From NCBI GenBank assembly GCA_004762125.1, contig SIHQ01000016.1, positions 1 through 64,000 of the forward strand: a stretch of DNA of 64,000 bases, given 5' to 3'. This document shows positions 45,623 to 54,874 of the stretch, one piece after another. The stretch is from Oceanospirillales bacterium. Lineage in GTDB: Bacteria; Pseudomonadota; Gammaproteobacteria; Pseudomonadales; Endozoicomonadaceae. A program made the position numbers and the translations under genes. Within the stretch, counting starts at the first letter, position 1, and each line of letters starts with the position of its first letter. Below the pieces are notes generated by a model that did not search any database, had not been told where the DNA came from, and saw only the letters and a list, made by a program, of their open reading frames with translations.

Positions 45623-47056
45623 TCAAGCAGGGATTGTTTTGTGCATATTGCCGGACATATGCTGCAGGATACGGTTTACCTGGCAGCTGTAGCCAAACTC
45701 GTTATCGTACCAAACGTAAAGTACACAACGATTTCCGGCTACGATAGTCGCGCGACTGTCGACAATGCCCGCATTACGGTTACCAACGAAATCACTGGAA
45801 ACTACTTCATAAGAATTTGTGTAATCGATCTGTTTATTTAGATCTGAATACAGAGCCATTTCTCGAAGATAGTTATTCATCTCCTCAACGTCCGTATCCG
45901 TGGACAGATTCAGATTCAGAATAGCCATGGAAACATTCGGTGTCGGAACTCGAATGGCGTTGCCGGTTAGCTTGCCTTCCAGCTGTGGCAGTGCCTTGGA
46001 AACAGCTTTTGCAGCACCGGTCTCAGTGATAACCATGTTCAGAGCGGCAGAACGACCACGGCGAGAGCCTTTGTGGTAGTTATCAATCAGGTTCTGGTCG
46101 TTGGTGTAGGAGTGAACTGTTTCCACGTGGCCGTTTTCAACACCGAACTTATCGCAAATGGCTTTGAGTATGGGGGTGATGGCGTTAGTGGTACAGGAAG
46201 CGGCAGAGACAATATTGTCACTGTCTTCAATAATATTGTGGTTAACACCAAAGACTACGTTTTTCAGGTCGCCTTTACCCGGTGCCGTCAAAATAACTTT
46301 TGAAGTGCCTTTGCATTCCAAATGCTGACTCAGGCCTTCAGCATCTCGCCATACACCGGTGTTGTCGACAATGATGGCATTGTTGATTCCGTATTCAGTG
46401 TAATCAATAGAACCCGGTGAGTTAGCGTAGATTACTTGAATAGCAACGCCGTTAGCGTAGATAACGTTTTTCTCTTCGTCTACAGAGATCGTACCGTTGA
46501 ACGGACCGTGAACAGAATCGCGGCGCAGCAGACTGGCCCGCTTCTGCAGATCATTTTCAGCCTGGCCTTTACGGACCACGATAGCTCTCAGGTTCATGCC
46601 GGAACCGCCAGCACGTTGAATAAGGATACGAGTCATCAGACGACCTATACGACCAAAACCGTACAGAACAACATCTTGCTCTTCTCTGTCTTTACCGTTC
46701 TTGGCATTAATCAGTTCGGATACCTGACCACGAACGTAATCTTCAAGCTCAACAGCTTCGCTGTTGTTCTTGTATCCTGTGGCTATCTTGCCAATATCAA
46801 TGCGTGCAGGGCCCAACTCAAGACGACTGAGGATGTCGAGAATTGGCCAGGTTTCTCTTACGGAAAGAGCTGTGCCTTCTACCTGACGAACGTATTTATG
46901 AGCCTTAATGATATCAACCACGGTACGATTGATGATGGAACGGCCATAAATGGAAGTAACGACATTATTCTCGCGATAGAGATGGCCAACCAGAGGTATC
47001 ATGGATTCGGCTATAGCTTCTCGTTCTTTCCAATCCTGAAGATATTCTTTTGGCAC
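45623..47056 (-). CDS. Glyceraldehyde-3-phosphate dehydrogenase-like protein with N-terminal extension
   Basis: A 477-residue protein consisting of a 120-residue N-terminal extension, seen in the long gammaproteobacterial GAPDH class next to mfd, followed by a full GAPDH. The Rossmann motif is YGFGRIGRLMTR. The active-site block SAASCTTNAITPIL has the catalytic Cys, and ETVHSYTNDQNLID carries the family's TVH(S/A)YT block. The C-terminal VWYDNEFGYS is typical. It oxidises glyceraldehyde-3-phosphate with NAD(P)+; preference cannot be read. The GTG start at 47056 has AGGA 7 nt upstream; longer readings add residues foreign to the family. Confidence 0.93.
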   Translation of the reverse strand: MPKEYLQDWKEREAIAESMIPLVGHLYRENNVVTSIYGRSIINRTVVDIIKAHKYVRQVEGTALSVRETWPILDILSRLELGPARIDIGKIATGYKNNSEAVELEDYVRGQVSELINAKNGKDREEQDVVLYGFGRIGRLMTRILIQRAGGSGMNLRAIVVRKGQAENDLQKRASLLRRDSVHGPFNGTISVDEEKNVIYANGVAIQVIYANSPGSIDYTEYGINNAIIVDNTGVWRDAEGLSQHLECKGTSKVILTAPGKGDLKNVVFGVNHNIIEDSDNIVSAASCTTNAITPILKAICDKFGVENGHVETVHSYTNDQNLIDNYHKGSRRGRSAALNMVITETGAAKAVSKALPQLEGKLTGNAIRVPTPNVSMAILNLNLSTDTDVEEMNNYLREMALYSDLNKQIDYTNSYEVVSSDFVGNRNAGIVDSRATIVAGNRCVLYVWYDNEFGYSCQVNRILQHMSGNMHKTIPA

Positions 47057-47343
47057 GGTTGCAATCCTGCTAATTATTGTACTTCTGAAGAGACAGCACT
47101 TCCGAATAGACCGTACTGATGTCAATACTGGACTTCAGTACTTCAATGCCGGCTATTATCCAGACAACAACGGTATTTGGCAACAAAGATGAACATAGAA
47201 TAACAACTGATTTCTATTGATCGCCTGGAATTCCTCAGTGCTTGGTATCTGAACAGGCTAAGAGCTACAATGCTAACGCCCTACAGGCAGAGTTCATCCT
47301 GCCTGATCATGCTATTGAATTTTGCAGGACGAATACGGATTAC

Positions 47344-50300
47344 ATGTCTCAGGCAAGCACAACTCTTCCATCTTTCCCCTTACCCGGTAAACCCGGAGAA
47401 AAGAATTTCTGGGGCAATCTGTCCAATTCTGCCAGTACTCTGGCTATAGCCAGAGCCTTTGAAGAAAGCCGGCAACCCATGCTGGTGGTAACAGCAGACT
47501 CCAGCGAGGCCATTCGACTGGAAGAGGAACTCGGTTTCTTTCTTCAGGATCGAAAACATGCGGAAATTTTTCACTTTCCGGATTGGGAAATTCTGCCCTA
47601 CGATGCCTTTTCGCCTCATCAGGATATTATTTCCCAGCGGCTTGATACGCTGTATCGTTTGCGGAGTGTTAAACAGTCGATACTGATTATCTCCATCACT
47701 ACTCTGATTCACAGACTTTGTCCGAGAAGTTATCTGGAAGCTAATTGTCTGGTTCTGAAACGAAATGAACGTTTTGTACTGGAAGATAAACGCAAGCTGT
47801 TAGAACAGGCCGGTTACCGCTGTGTTGATACTGTCTACGAGCATGGTGAGTTTGCGATTCGTGGCGCGATGATGGATATCTTCCCGATGGGGTCATCCTT
47901 GCCCTATCGAATTGATTTGTTCGATGATGAAATCGACACTCTGAGAACCTTTGACCCTGAAAATCAACGTTCTATTGATCAGGTTGATCATATAGAGCTT
48001 CTTCCGGGCCATGAATTTCCATTGGATAAAGCGTCCAGAGATAAGTTTCGTGCCGCTTTCAGAGAGAGATTCGATGTTGATCACCGGGATTGTCCGCTCT
48101 ATCAGGATATCGGTCAGGGTATGGCGAGCCCGGGTATTGAATACTACCTGCCATTGTTTTTCGATGAGACAGCGAGCCTGTTTGATCACCTTTCTGAACA
48201 GACATGTGTCATCCAGTGTGAAGGCGTACAGGATGCCATGGGGCAATTCTGGCGTGATGTGAGTGATCGTTATGAAAATCGAAAGGTTGACCCTCTTCGT
48301 CCTTTATTGCCTCCTTCTGAAGTATTATTACCCGTTGAAGAGTTGAATCAGAAATTAAAGGCTTATCCCAGAGTTTTTCTTAACAATGAATCTGTGAAGG
48401 AATCTCAGGGGTACCTCAATTTTCATCACCGCCCTCTACCCGAATTAACGCTTAACGCCCGAGCCGATCAACCATTGGCTCCGTTGCAGGCGTTTATTGA
48501 TGCTCCCCAGAGAATACTGCTGGTTGCAGAAACCGCTGGCCGTCGTGAAGTGTTGCTTGAGCTATTAGCTGAATCCAATATTAAACCGGTCAATTTCAAC
48601 AGTCTCAGCACTTTCTTAAGCCGTACTGAGCCACTGGGGATTACTATCGGAGGCCTTTACTCAGGTATCTACCTGGATTCACCTGAACTGGCTATTGTTC
48701 CCGAGTCACTGCTGCTGGGGCAGCGAGTGATGCAGAAGCGCCGTAGAAAAGGCGCAGTAGAAGTTGAAACCGATCAGACTATTCGAAACCTGACTGAACT
48801 CAGAGAAGGTGCTCCAGTTGTTCATATTGATCATGGCGTAGGCCGTTATCGTGGATTAGAGACACTTTCAATAGACAATCAGCAGACCGAGTTTGTAACC
48901 CTTGAATACGCCAGTGAAGCCAAGCTCTACATTCCAGTAGCGTCTCTGCATCTTATAGCGCGCTATACCGGCACCGATGACGATATGGCACCCTTGCATC
49001 GTCTGGGCAGTGAGCAATGGACAAAAGCTCGGCGCAAAGCGGCAGAAAAAGCTCATGATGCAGCCGCTGAACTGCTGGATATTTATGCTCGCAGAGAAGC
49101 TCGAAAAGGTTTCTCTTTTGATTCTCCAGATCAGCAGTACCACGCTTTCAGCGCCGGTTTTCCGTTCGAGGAAACACCAGATCAACAGCAAGCCATTGAC
49201 CATGTCATCGGTGATATGACGGCCATTCAGCCTATGGACCGTCTGGTCTGTGGTGATGTGGGCTTCGGTAAAACTGAAGTCGCTATGCGGGCTGCTTTTC
49301 TGGCTGTCCAGAGTGGAAAACAGGTCGCTATTCTGGTGCCTACAACACTATTGGCTCAACAACACTATGAAAGTTTTCGGGATCGATTCGCCGAGTGGCC
49401 GGTGGAAATAGATGTTGCTTCTCGCTTCAAGACTGCGAAGCAGGTTCAGGTCTTGAAAGATAAAGCCGTTGAAGGACGACTGGATATTATTATCGGCACT
49501 CATAAGCTGATTCAGGGTGACTTCAAATTCAAAAATATTGGCTTGCTGATTATTGATGAAGAACATCGTTTTGGTGTTCGTCACAAAGAAATGCTGAAGT
49601 CCATGCGTTCAGAAGTGGATATTCTAACCCTGACAGCGACGCCTATTCCGAGAACCCTGAATATGGCCATGTCCGGTATTCGTGACCTGTCGATTATCGC
49701 TACGCCACCAGCTCGTCGCCTGTCAGTCAAAACCTTTGTCCGTCAACATGACAAACATCTGGTTAAAGAAGCCATTCTTCGGGAACTGCTGCGTGGTGGT
49801 CAGGTTTATTATTTACACAATGAAGTATCAACCATAGAAAAAGCGGCCGCTGATCTGGCTGAACTGATTCCGGAAGTTCGAATCGGTATTGGTCATGGTC
49901 AGATGAGAGAGCGGGAATTGGAGCAGGTGATGTCGGATTTCTATCACAAACGTTTCAATGTACTGATGTGCACCACTATCATCGAAACTGGTATCGATAT
50001 TCCAAGTGCCAATACGATTGTTATTCATCGAGCGGATAAGTTTGGTCTGGCTCAGTTGCACCAACTGCGTGGCCGTGTCGGTCGCTCGCACCATCAGGCT
50101 TATGCTTACCTGATGACTCCAAACCAGAAGGCCATGACGAAGGATGCTCTAAAGCGTCTTGATGCCATTGTAGAAGCGCAGGACTTGGGTGCTGGTTTTA
50201 TGCTGGCCTCTAACGACCTTGAAATACGTGGTGCCGGTGAACTGCTGGGTGATGACCAAAGCGGACAGATTCAAAATGTCGGTTTTACTCTCTACACAGA

Positions 50301-50805
50301 GATGCTGGAAAAGGCGGTTGAAGCAATCAATAAGGGTGAAGTTCCAGATCTTGATAAACCACTGCAGTTAGGCACTGATGTTAACTTGAGACTCCCTGCT
50401 CTTCTGCCGGAAGACTATATTCACGATGTTCATACTCGACTTGTGCTGTACAAACGCATTGCTGCAGCTCGCAATAATGATGGCCTGAAATCTTTGCAGG
50501 TGGAGCTGATTGACCGTTTTGGTTTGTTACCGGAGCAGGCCAAGAACCTATTCCGTCAGACTCGTTTGAGACTGAAAGCTGAGAAGATGGGAATCATCAA
50601 AATTGATGCAGGAGCAGGTAGCGCCAAACTGGAATTCAACAGTCAGCCGGACATTAATCCAGTCGCCATTATTAAACTGATTCAGTCAGAGCCTATGTCA
50701 TATCGACTGGAAGGCAGCAGCATTCTCAAGTACAGTGGCTCGATGGACAAGGCTGAACAGCGTTTTCAGCTACTAGAAGGCTTGCTGGATAGACTGGCCA
50801 GTTGA
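47344..50805 (+). CDS. mfd: Transcription-repair coupling factor
   Basis: An 1153-residue Mfd (E. coli 1148). The N-terminal UvrB-like region contains FHFPDWEILPYDAFSPHQDI. The RNA-polymerase-interaction domain includes HIDHGVGRYRGLE. The translocase motor has Walker A in GDVGFGKTEVAMRAA, DEEH in IIDEEHRFGVRH, TATPIPRTLNMA and LRGRVGRSHHQAYAY. The C-terminal TRCF domain follows. It displaces stalled RNA polymerase and recruits UvrA to damage. The ATG at 47344 is supported by length; an upstream open stretch from 47242 lacks family similarity. Confidence 0.96.
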   Translation: MSQASTTLPSFPLPGKPGEKNFWGNLSNSASTLAIARAFEESRQPMLVVTADSSEAIRLEEELGFFLQDRKHAEIFHFPDWEILPYDAFSPHQDIISQRLDTLYRLRSVKQSILIISITTLIHRLCPRSYLEANCLVLKRNERFVLEDKRKLLEQAGYRCVDTVYEHGEFAIRGAMMDIFPMGSSLPYRIDLFDDEIDTLRTFDPENQRSIDQVDHIELLPGHEFPLDKASRDKFRAAFRERFDVDHRDCPLYQDIGQGMASPGIEYYLPLFFDETASLFDHLSEQTCVIQCEGVQDAMGQFWRDVSDRYENRKVDPLRPLLPPSEVLLPVEELNQKLKAYPRVFLNNESVKESQGYLNFHHRPLPELTLNARADQPLAPLQAFIDAPQRILLVAETAGRREVLLELLAESNIKPVNFNSLSTFLSRTEPLGITIGGLYSGIYLDSPELAIVPESLLLGQRVMQKRRRKGAVEVETDQTIRNLTELREGAPVVHIDHGVGRYRGLETLSIDNQQTEFVTLEYASEAKLYIPVASLHLIARYTGTDDDMAPLHRLGSEQWTKARRKAAEKAHDAAAELLDIYARREARKGFSFDSPDQQYHAFSAGFPFEETPDQQQAIDHVIGDMTAIQPMDRLVCGDVGFGKTEVAMRAAFLAVQSGKQVAILVPTTLLAQQHYESFRDRFAEWPVEIDVASRFKTAKQVQVLKDKAVEGRLDIIIGTHKLIQGDFKFKNIGLLIIDEEHRFGVRHKEMLKSMRSEVDILTLTATPIPRTLNMAMSGIRDLSIIATPPARRLSVKTFVRQHDKHLVKEAILRELLRGGQVYYLHNEVSTIEKAAADLAELIPEVRIGIGHGQMRERELEQVMSDFYHKRFNVLMCTTIIETGIDIPSANTIVIHRADKFGLAQLHQLRGRVGRSHHQAYAYLMTPNQKAMTKDALKRLDAIVEAQDLGAGFMLASNDLEIRGAGELLGDDQSGQIQNVGFTLYTEMLEKAVEAINKGEVPDLDKPLQLGTDVNLRLPALLPEDYIHDVHTRLVLYKRIAAARNNDGLKSLQVELIDRFGLLPEQAKNLFRQTRLRLKAEKMGIIKIDAGAGSAKLEFNSQPDINPVAIIKLIQSEPMSYRLEGSSILKYSGSMDKAEQRFQLLEGLLDRLAS

Positions 50806-50877
50806 AAGCTGCACAATAAGCCAGCTCTTCCCTGAAGCGCTGGCTACTGATTGCAGGTAGAACCGGAATTAATTTTA

Positions 50878-51753
50878 ATGAAGAAACTATTACCTTTTTT
50901 GCTGATTGGCACACTGGGTTGCCTGCAGGCGAAAGCACAGGTAAATGATGTCAGCGGCATTGAAGAAAAGAAAGAACAGTGGTATCAGGCTGACTTGGTA
51001 GTCTTTCTCAATGAAAGCAGTATGAATGGCTCGGAAAAATGGCCTGAAATAACTACTCAACTGTTGCCCGGAAACATTGTTGAGCTTAAATCCTTCGACA
51101 TTAGTGCTCAAGTGGAACCGGTTCAGGATTGGCTGAATACAGAAGCCCAAGTGACCGAGGCTCCCGATATTACCCGTGAAGCTTATGTTGAACTGCCTTT
51201 CCAGAAGCAATTACTGCAAAAGCAGGGTAATTCCCTTGAACGTAGCAAGGGTTACAGGGTTTTGAAAAGACAATCCTGGCTGCTCTCTGTTCGTGAAGGT
51301 GAAGAAACGCCGGCCGTGGTAGTTCGTCAGACTGAAACAGAATCACAGCACCCTTTTCAATTGCAAGGCACCGTTTCTGTAAGTTCAGGGCGCTTTCTTC
51401 ATGTTGATCTTGATCTTTGGTATCGAGAACTTGCGCAAGAGATATTAAACAGTAACGCTCAACAGGCAGAAGTAGATTCAATGGATCTGGTTGAGACAAG
51501 TGAAGGTCAGACTGAAGAGCTTGAAGTTGTAAAGCCAGTGCAAGATGTCATCGGTAAAGATCAGCTACTGTACAGCCCTAATGGAAAACCAATGAAGGTG
51601 ACCAGAAATTTCCCACTAAAGCAAAGTCGGAAAATTCAACGGACTGAACAAACACAGTACTTGGATACTCCTGTGATCGGTGCTTTGTTCAAACTTACAC
51701 CTTATAAGCATCCTGATGACAAAAATCTTCTTGAACTTTTGCCTGAAGATTAG
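50878..51753 (+). CDS. CsiV-family periplasmic protein
   Basis: A 291-residue protein with a Sec signal peptide (LLPFLLIGTLGCLQAKA). Near residue 36 comes QWYQADLVVFLNES, the WYQ(V/A)-(x)-VVF start of the CsiV family, and it ends with LDTPVIGALFKLTPYKHP, the family C-terminus. CsiV is a periplasmic peptidoglycan-associated partner of the polymerase activator LpoA in Vibrio and is often found after mfd. The middle region, rich in Glu and Gln, is poorly conserved. The match is by motif only. Confidence 0.82.
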   Translation: MKKLLPFLLIGTLGCLQAKAQVNDVSGIEEKKEQWYQADLVVFLNESSMNGSEKWPEITTQLLPGNIVELKSFDISAQVEPVQDWLNTEAQVTEAPDITREAYVELPFQKQLLQKQGNSLERSKGYRVLKRQSWLLSVREGEETPAVVVRQTETESQHPFQLQGTVSVSSGRFLHVDLDLWYRELAQEILNSNAQQAEVDSMDLVETSEGQTEELEVVKPVQDVIGKDQLLYSPNGKPMKVTRNFPLKQSRKIQRTEQTQYLDTPVIGALFKLTPYKHPDDKNLLELLPED

Positions 51754-51783
51754 GTTGTGAATTGAACACCCTTCAAGCTGAAC

Positions 51784-51822
51784 AGACTCCGGTAATTAAA
51801 GCTGCCACCGTTACCGGAGTCT
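51784..51822. terminator. Bidirectional hairpin between csiV-like and HATPase genes
   Basis: AGACTCCGGTAA and TTACCGGAGTCT form a perfect 12-bp stem; the right arm includes the stop codon of the minus-strand gene. Confidence 0.7.
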
Positions 51823-52239
51823 CTTCTCCATAATAAAGCTGTTCTTCTCACCGATGCGTTGGTAAGAAACGGCATCCATCAGCTTGTTGACGATATGAAG
51901 TCCCCTGCCACTGCAAAGCCAAGTATCAGATTGCTCCGGGTTAAGTTCAGATTCTGCATCTTTTTGTAGAGAGTCCTGAGGAATACTCTTGCCATAATCG
52001 CTGACGATGAGACGAATCACAGCATCATCCAGTTCCAATTGGACGTGAACGCTATTTCCAGCCTGATTCTCATAGGCATGTTCAATAGCGTTATTTACTA
52101 TCTCGACCAGACACAACTCAAGCCGATTAGTTTCCACTGGAGACAGTGTTGTCATGGCGCAGACACCGCGAACAGCCATCGCCATTAACGTGGTATTACT
52201 CAGTTTGCTGTCAATTTCAAGAGATAGCGTTGCCAGCAT
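51811..52239 (-). CDS. HATPase-type anti-sigma/serine kinase (RsbW-like)
   Basis: A 142-residue HATPase_c domain with N-box VEIVNNAIEHAYEN, G1 VSDYGKSIP and G2 GRGLHIVNKLMD, as in RsbW/SpoIIAB-type kinases that phosphorylate a STAS antagonist and bind a sigma factor or other target. The gene follows the STAS gene by 2 bp and the phosphatase gene by one further gene, making a complete partner-switching set. The kinase target is not in this window. No sigma factor gene is adjacent. Confidence 0.92.
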   Translation of the reverse strand: MLATLSLEIDSKLSNTTLMAMAVRGVCAMTTLSPVETNRLELCLVEIVNNAIEHAYENQAGNSVHVQLELDDAVIRLIVSDYGKSIPQDSLQKDAESELNPEQSDTWLCSGRGLHIVNKLMDAVSYQRIGEKNSFIMEKRLR

Positions 52240-52241
52240 GC

Positions 52242-52574
52242 TCAGTTTCCTTTGACTGCCTCGGCCACCGAATCATGAACGGTAAAAAGCTTATCCATGG
52301 ACGTTAAATCGAACAGATCTCTAACGGCTGGCTGAGCGGCAGCAAGACTGAAAGATCCATTTCCTGCCAATTTCTTGAAAGCGGCAACAAGAGCACCAAG
52401 GCCGCTGCTGTCCATAAACCGAACCTGGGACAGGTTAACCACCAGATGATGCTGGTCGTTATCAATCAAGTTAAAAGCAAACGTTTTGAAGGACTCGGCA
52501 ATGGAGGCATCGAGCCTTGCCTCTACTATTTCAATAACGGTGAATTCGCCTTCCTGACGTTGATCAAAAGACAT
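52242..52574 (-). CDS. STAS-domain anti-anti-sigma factor (RsbV-like)
   Basis: A 110-residue STAS protein with the phosphorylation block VRFMDSSGLGALVAAF (Ser of DSSGLG). Phosphorylation by the downstream kinase and dephosphorylation by the upstream phosphatase would switch its binding. AGGAG is 5 nt before the start. It is 9 bp from the phosphatase gene upstream and 2 bp from the kinase gene downstream. Confidence 0.94.
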   Translation of the reverse strand: MSFDQRQEGEFTVIEIVEARLDASIAESFKTFAFNLIDNDQHHLVVNLSQVRFMDSSGLGALVAAFKKLAGNGSFSLAAAQPAVRDLFDLTSMDKLFTVHDSVAEAVKGN

Positions 52575-52583
52575 ATCTCGCTC

Positions 52584-53741
52584 CTATGGATTCCATTCCA
52601 GTAATAAATAAGTTACATCATCATCAAAACCGTCTTCACTTCTCCACTGCCTTATTTCATTTTCAACATAACGAATAGTCTCGGAAATATTGAGAGTGAG
52701 GCAGTGCTTGAGGCAATCAAGTAGGCGGTCATCGCCAAATTGTTCGCCATCGGGATTTTCACATTCTGTGATGCCATCAGAATAAAGAAACAATCTGTCG
52801 CCGGGTTGCAGTTGTATGGTCTGACTCTGATATGTCATGTCAGGCATCATGCCAACCGGCACACCTTCCCCATTGATGGGTTTCACCTGATGATTGATTG
52901 GGCTGACCCACAACGGTGGCGGATGGCCAGCCTGAGAAAGAGTTACCGAGCCGGTTCTACTGTTAATAGCCCCATAAGCCATCGTAAAGTAGAGCATGGA
53001 TTCCGGTGTTGTCTGAAATCGGTTGTTTAGCGTCGCCAGTACTTCTGAAGGTTTGCTTGCTAAAGCATCGGAATCAGATGTATCTGAGAGAACGTTGTTC
53101 AGCGTGAATGAGAAGAGAGCTGAAGGAATACCATGACCAGCAACATCTAGTTGATAAAAAGCAATGTGTTCGCTATCAATCGGGTGATAACCGAACATGT
53201 CACCGCCCAGTATCTTGCTGGGTTTAAAAAACCAGTCGAAATCAACTTTTTGAATAGTGGCTGGCTTTGCAAGCAGTGATTCCTGAGTTCGAGCTGCAGA
53301 CTCCAAATCGACTTCAATAGTATGAATGGCTTCTGACAGCTGCTGATTTTGCTGTTCCAGTTGCTGTTCCAACTCGATAATCCGTATGCCTGCATTCAAT
53401 CTGGCATCGAGTTCTTCAAAATTGACTGGTTTGACCAGGAAATCGTCCGCACCATTATTCATGCCTTCGACAACGGCCTGACGGTCAGATTTTCCTGTGA
53501 GAAGAATAAAGTAGGTGTAACGTTCGCCGGACGCTTTGCGAACCTGCTGTAACAGTTCGATGCCGTCCATACCAGGCATCATCCAGTCGCTGATCACAAT
53601 TCGTATATCTGGCTGTGATTGCAGCATGGCAAAGGCCTGCATGCCGTCTTCGGCTTCCAGTACAGTGTGACCTTTCTTTCGAAGCACTACCGACAACAGC
53701 ATGCGCTGATCTCTGGCATCTTCAACAATCAGTATATTCAT
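52584..53741 (-). CDS. Receiver domain-SpoIIE (PP2C) phosphatase
   Basis: A 385-residue protein. The receiver domain occupies residues 1-120, with the phospho-accepting D52 in VISDWMMPGMDG and Lys in FLVKPVNFEEL. A coiled-coil linker (LEQQLEQQNQQLSEAIHTIE) follows, then a SpoIIE/PP2C phosphatase with metal residues in LGGDMFGY and DVAGHGIPSALFS and a C-terminal FDDDVTYLLL. It most likely dephosphorylates the STAS protein encoded next to it under control of an unknown histidine kinase. The architecture resembles RssB/HsbR-type regulators, but without the kinase domain fused. Confidence 0.94.
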   Translation of the reverse strand: MNILIVEDARDQRMLLSVVLRKKGHTVLEAEDGMQAFAMLQSQPDIRIVISDWMMPGMDGIELLQQVRKASGERYTYFILLTGKSDRQAVVEGMNNGADDFLVKPVNFEELDARLNAGIRIIELEQQLEQQNQQLSEAIHTIEVDLESAARTQESLLAKPATIQKVDFDWFFKPSKILGGDMFGYHPIDSEHIAFYQLDVAGHGIPSALFSFTLNNVLSDTSDSDALASKPSEVLATLNNRFQTTPESMLYFTMAYGAINSRTGSVTLSQAGHPPPLWVSPINHQVKPINGEGVPVGMMPDMTYQSQTIQLQPGDRLFLYSDGITECENPDGEQFGDDRLLDCLKHCLTLNISETIRYVENEIRQWRSEDGFDDDVTYLLLEWNP

Positions 53742-53769
53742 GGTGCTGTTGTCGGCATCACCGTGGAGA

Positions 53770-54801
53770 TCATGACTCTTTGATATAGCGGACTACAGGA
53801 TAAGCAAAATCAGCACCTGCGGCTTTAACCGCATGGGCAATCAGCATCATTACCTGCTCTTGAACCCGCACAAAATCCACTCGTCGTATAGGAATGACAT
53901 GAACCCTGATCTGGCAATCCAGAGAAGAATCACCGTACTGAAGAAAGCGTGCATAGTATGGCTCTTTGCAGTTCAGTTCAGGGTGTTCTTCGAAAGCTTT
54001 ACAGATATTGGTCATTACTGCTTCAACCTTGTCCAGGTCCTCATAGCGGAGACTAAAATTATCAACGATCCGTCGATTGAACATTCTTGAAGGTGTTTCA
54101 ATGATAATGTTGGTAAACAGCGAGTTAGGAACGTAGATAGGTCTGCGGTCAAAAGTACGAATTCGAGTTAAACGCCAACCGATATGTTCAACGTGACCTT
54201 CAATTTTTCGATCCGGTGATTTGATCCAATCTCCTTCCTTAAAGGGTCTATCAACCATTAGCATCAAACCGCCAAAGAAATTAGCCAGCCAGTCCTTGGC
54301 AGCGAGACCAAGAACAATACCGCCAACGCCACCGAAGGTCAGCAGTGCTGACAGTGAATAACCAAGTTTCTGTACCAGGGCCAAAACAGCGAAGATAACC
54401 AGAAAGATCTGAACAATGCGTGAAATACTCGAAGCCAGATCGTAACTGACTGTTTTTATATGGCCTTGCTTAGAAAGCTCAGGAAGGGATCGGACAACAC
54501 GTATCAGCAACCAGAGTGGGAAGAGCACCGAGCAGGCTATCTCTAGAATTCGAAGCCAGTCATGCCAGAGATCGCCTTCATGAAGGTCAACCAGATGCAA
54601 CAGATAGAAGAGGCAGATAATCCACGGCAACAACAGTAGTGGGTAGCGCACTGTTGAAACCAGGAGTTTACGAAGCTGATGTGAATCAGCCCTCTGCCAG
54701 CGACTCAGGGTTATGTGAGTCAACCAGCAAAAGAGTAATGCTGAAATCAGAGATGACGCAATTAATAGAGATTGGCTGTCTAACCAAGCCGTTAAACTCA
54801 T
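53770..54801 (-). CDS. MscS-family mechanosensitive channel (paralogue 1)
   Basis: A protein of about 343 residues with four or five N-terminal membrane helices and the MscS pore/beta region: FGGVGGIVLGLAAKDWLANF, DRPFKEGDWIKSPDRKIEG, HIGWRLTRIRTFDRRPIYVP. It would open under membrane tension to release solutes; its layout is YbdG/YnaI-like. GGAG is 5-6 nt before the ATG at 54801. It lies 73 bp downstream of the next gene, its close paralogue, and after it comes the phosphatase operon. Confidence 0.92.
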   Translation of the reverse strand: MSLTAWLDSQSLLIASSLISALLFCWLTHITLSRWQRADSHQLRKLLVSTVRYPLLLLPWIICLFYLLHLVDLHEGDLWHDWLRILEIACSVLFPLWLLIRVVRSLPELSKQGHIKTVSYDLASSISRIVQIFLVIFAVLALVQKLGYSLSALLTFGGVGGIVLGLAAKDWLANFFGGLMLMVDRPFKEGDWIKSPDRKIEGHVEHIGWRLTRIRTFDRRPIYVPNSLFTNIIIETPSRMFNRRIVDNFSLRYEDLDKVEAVMTNICKAFEEHPELNCKEPYYARFLQYGDSSLDCQIRVHVIPIRRVDFVRVQEQVMMLIAHAVKAAGADFAYPVVRYIKES

Positions 54802-54874
54802 AATCACTCCATTGATCATCAGCTTAATAAAAGGCGGCCGTGAATCATTCCTTCATCATGCCGCTGCCATTCTG

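Noticed and set aside
46436-47119. Long plus-strand frame opposite the GAPDH-like gene
   Set aside because: The minus-strand gene has full family motifs; the opposite frame is low-complexity shadow coding.
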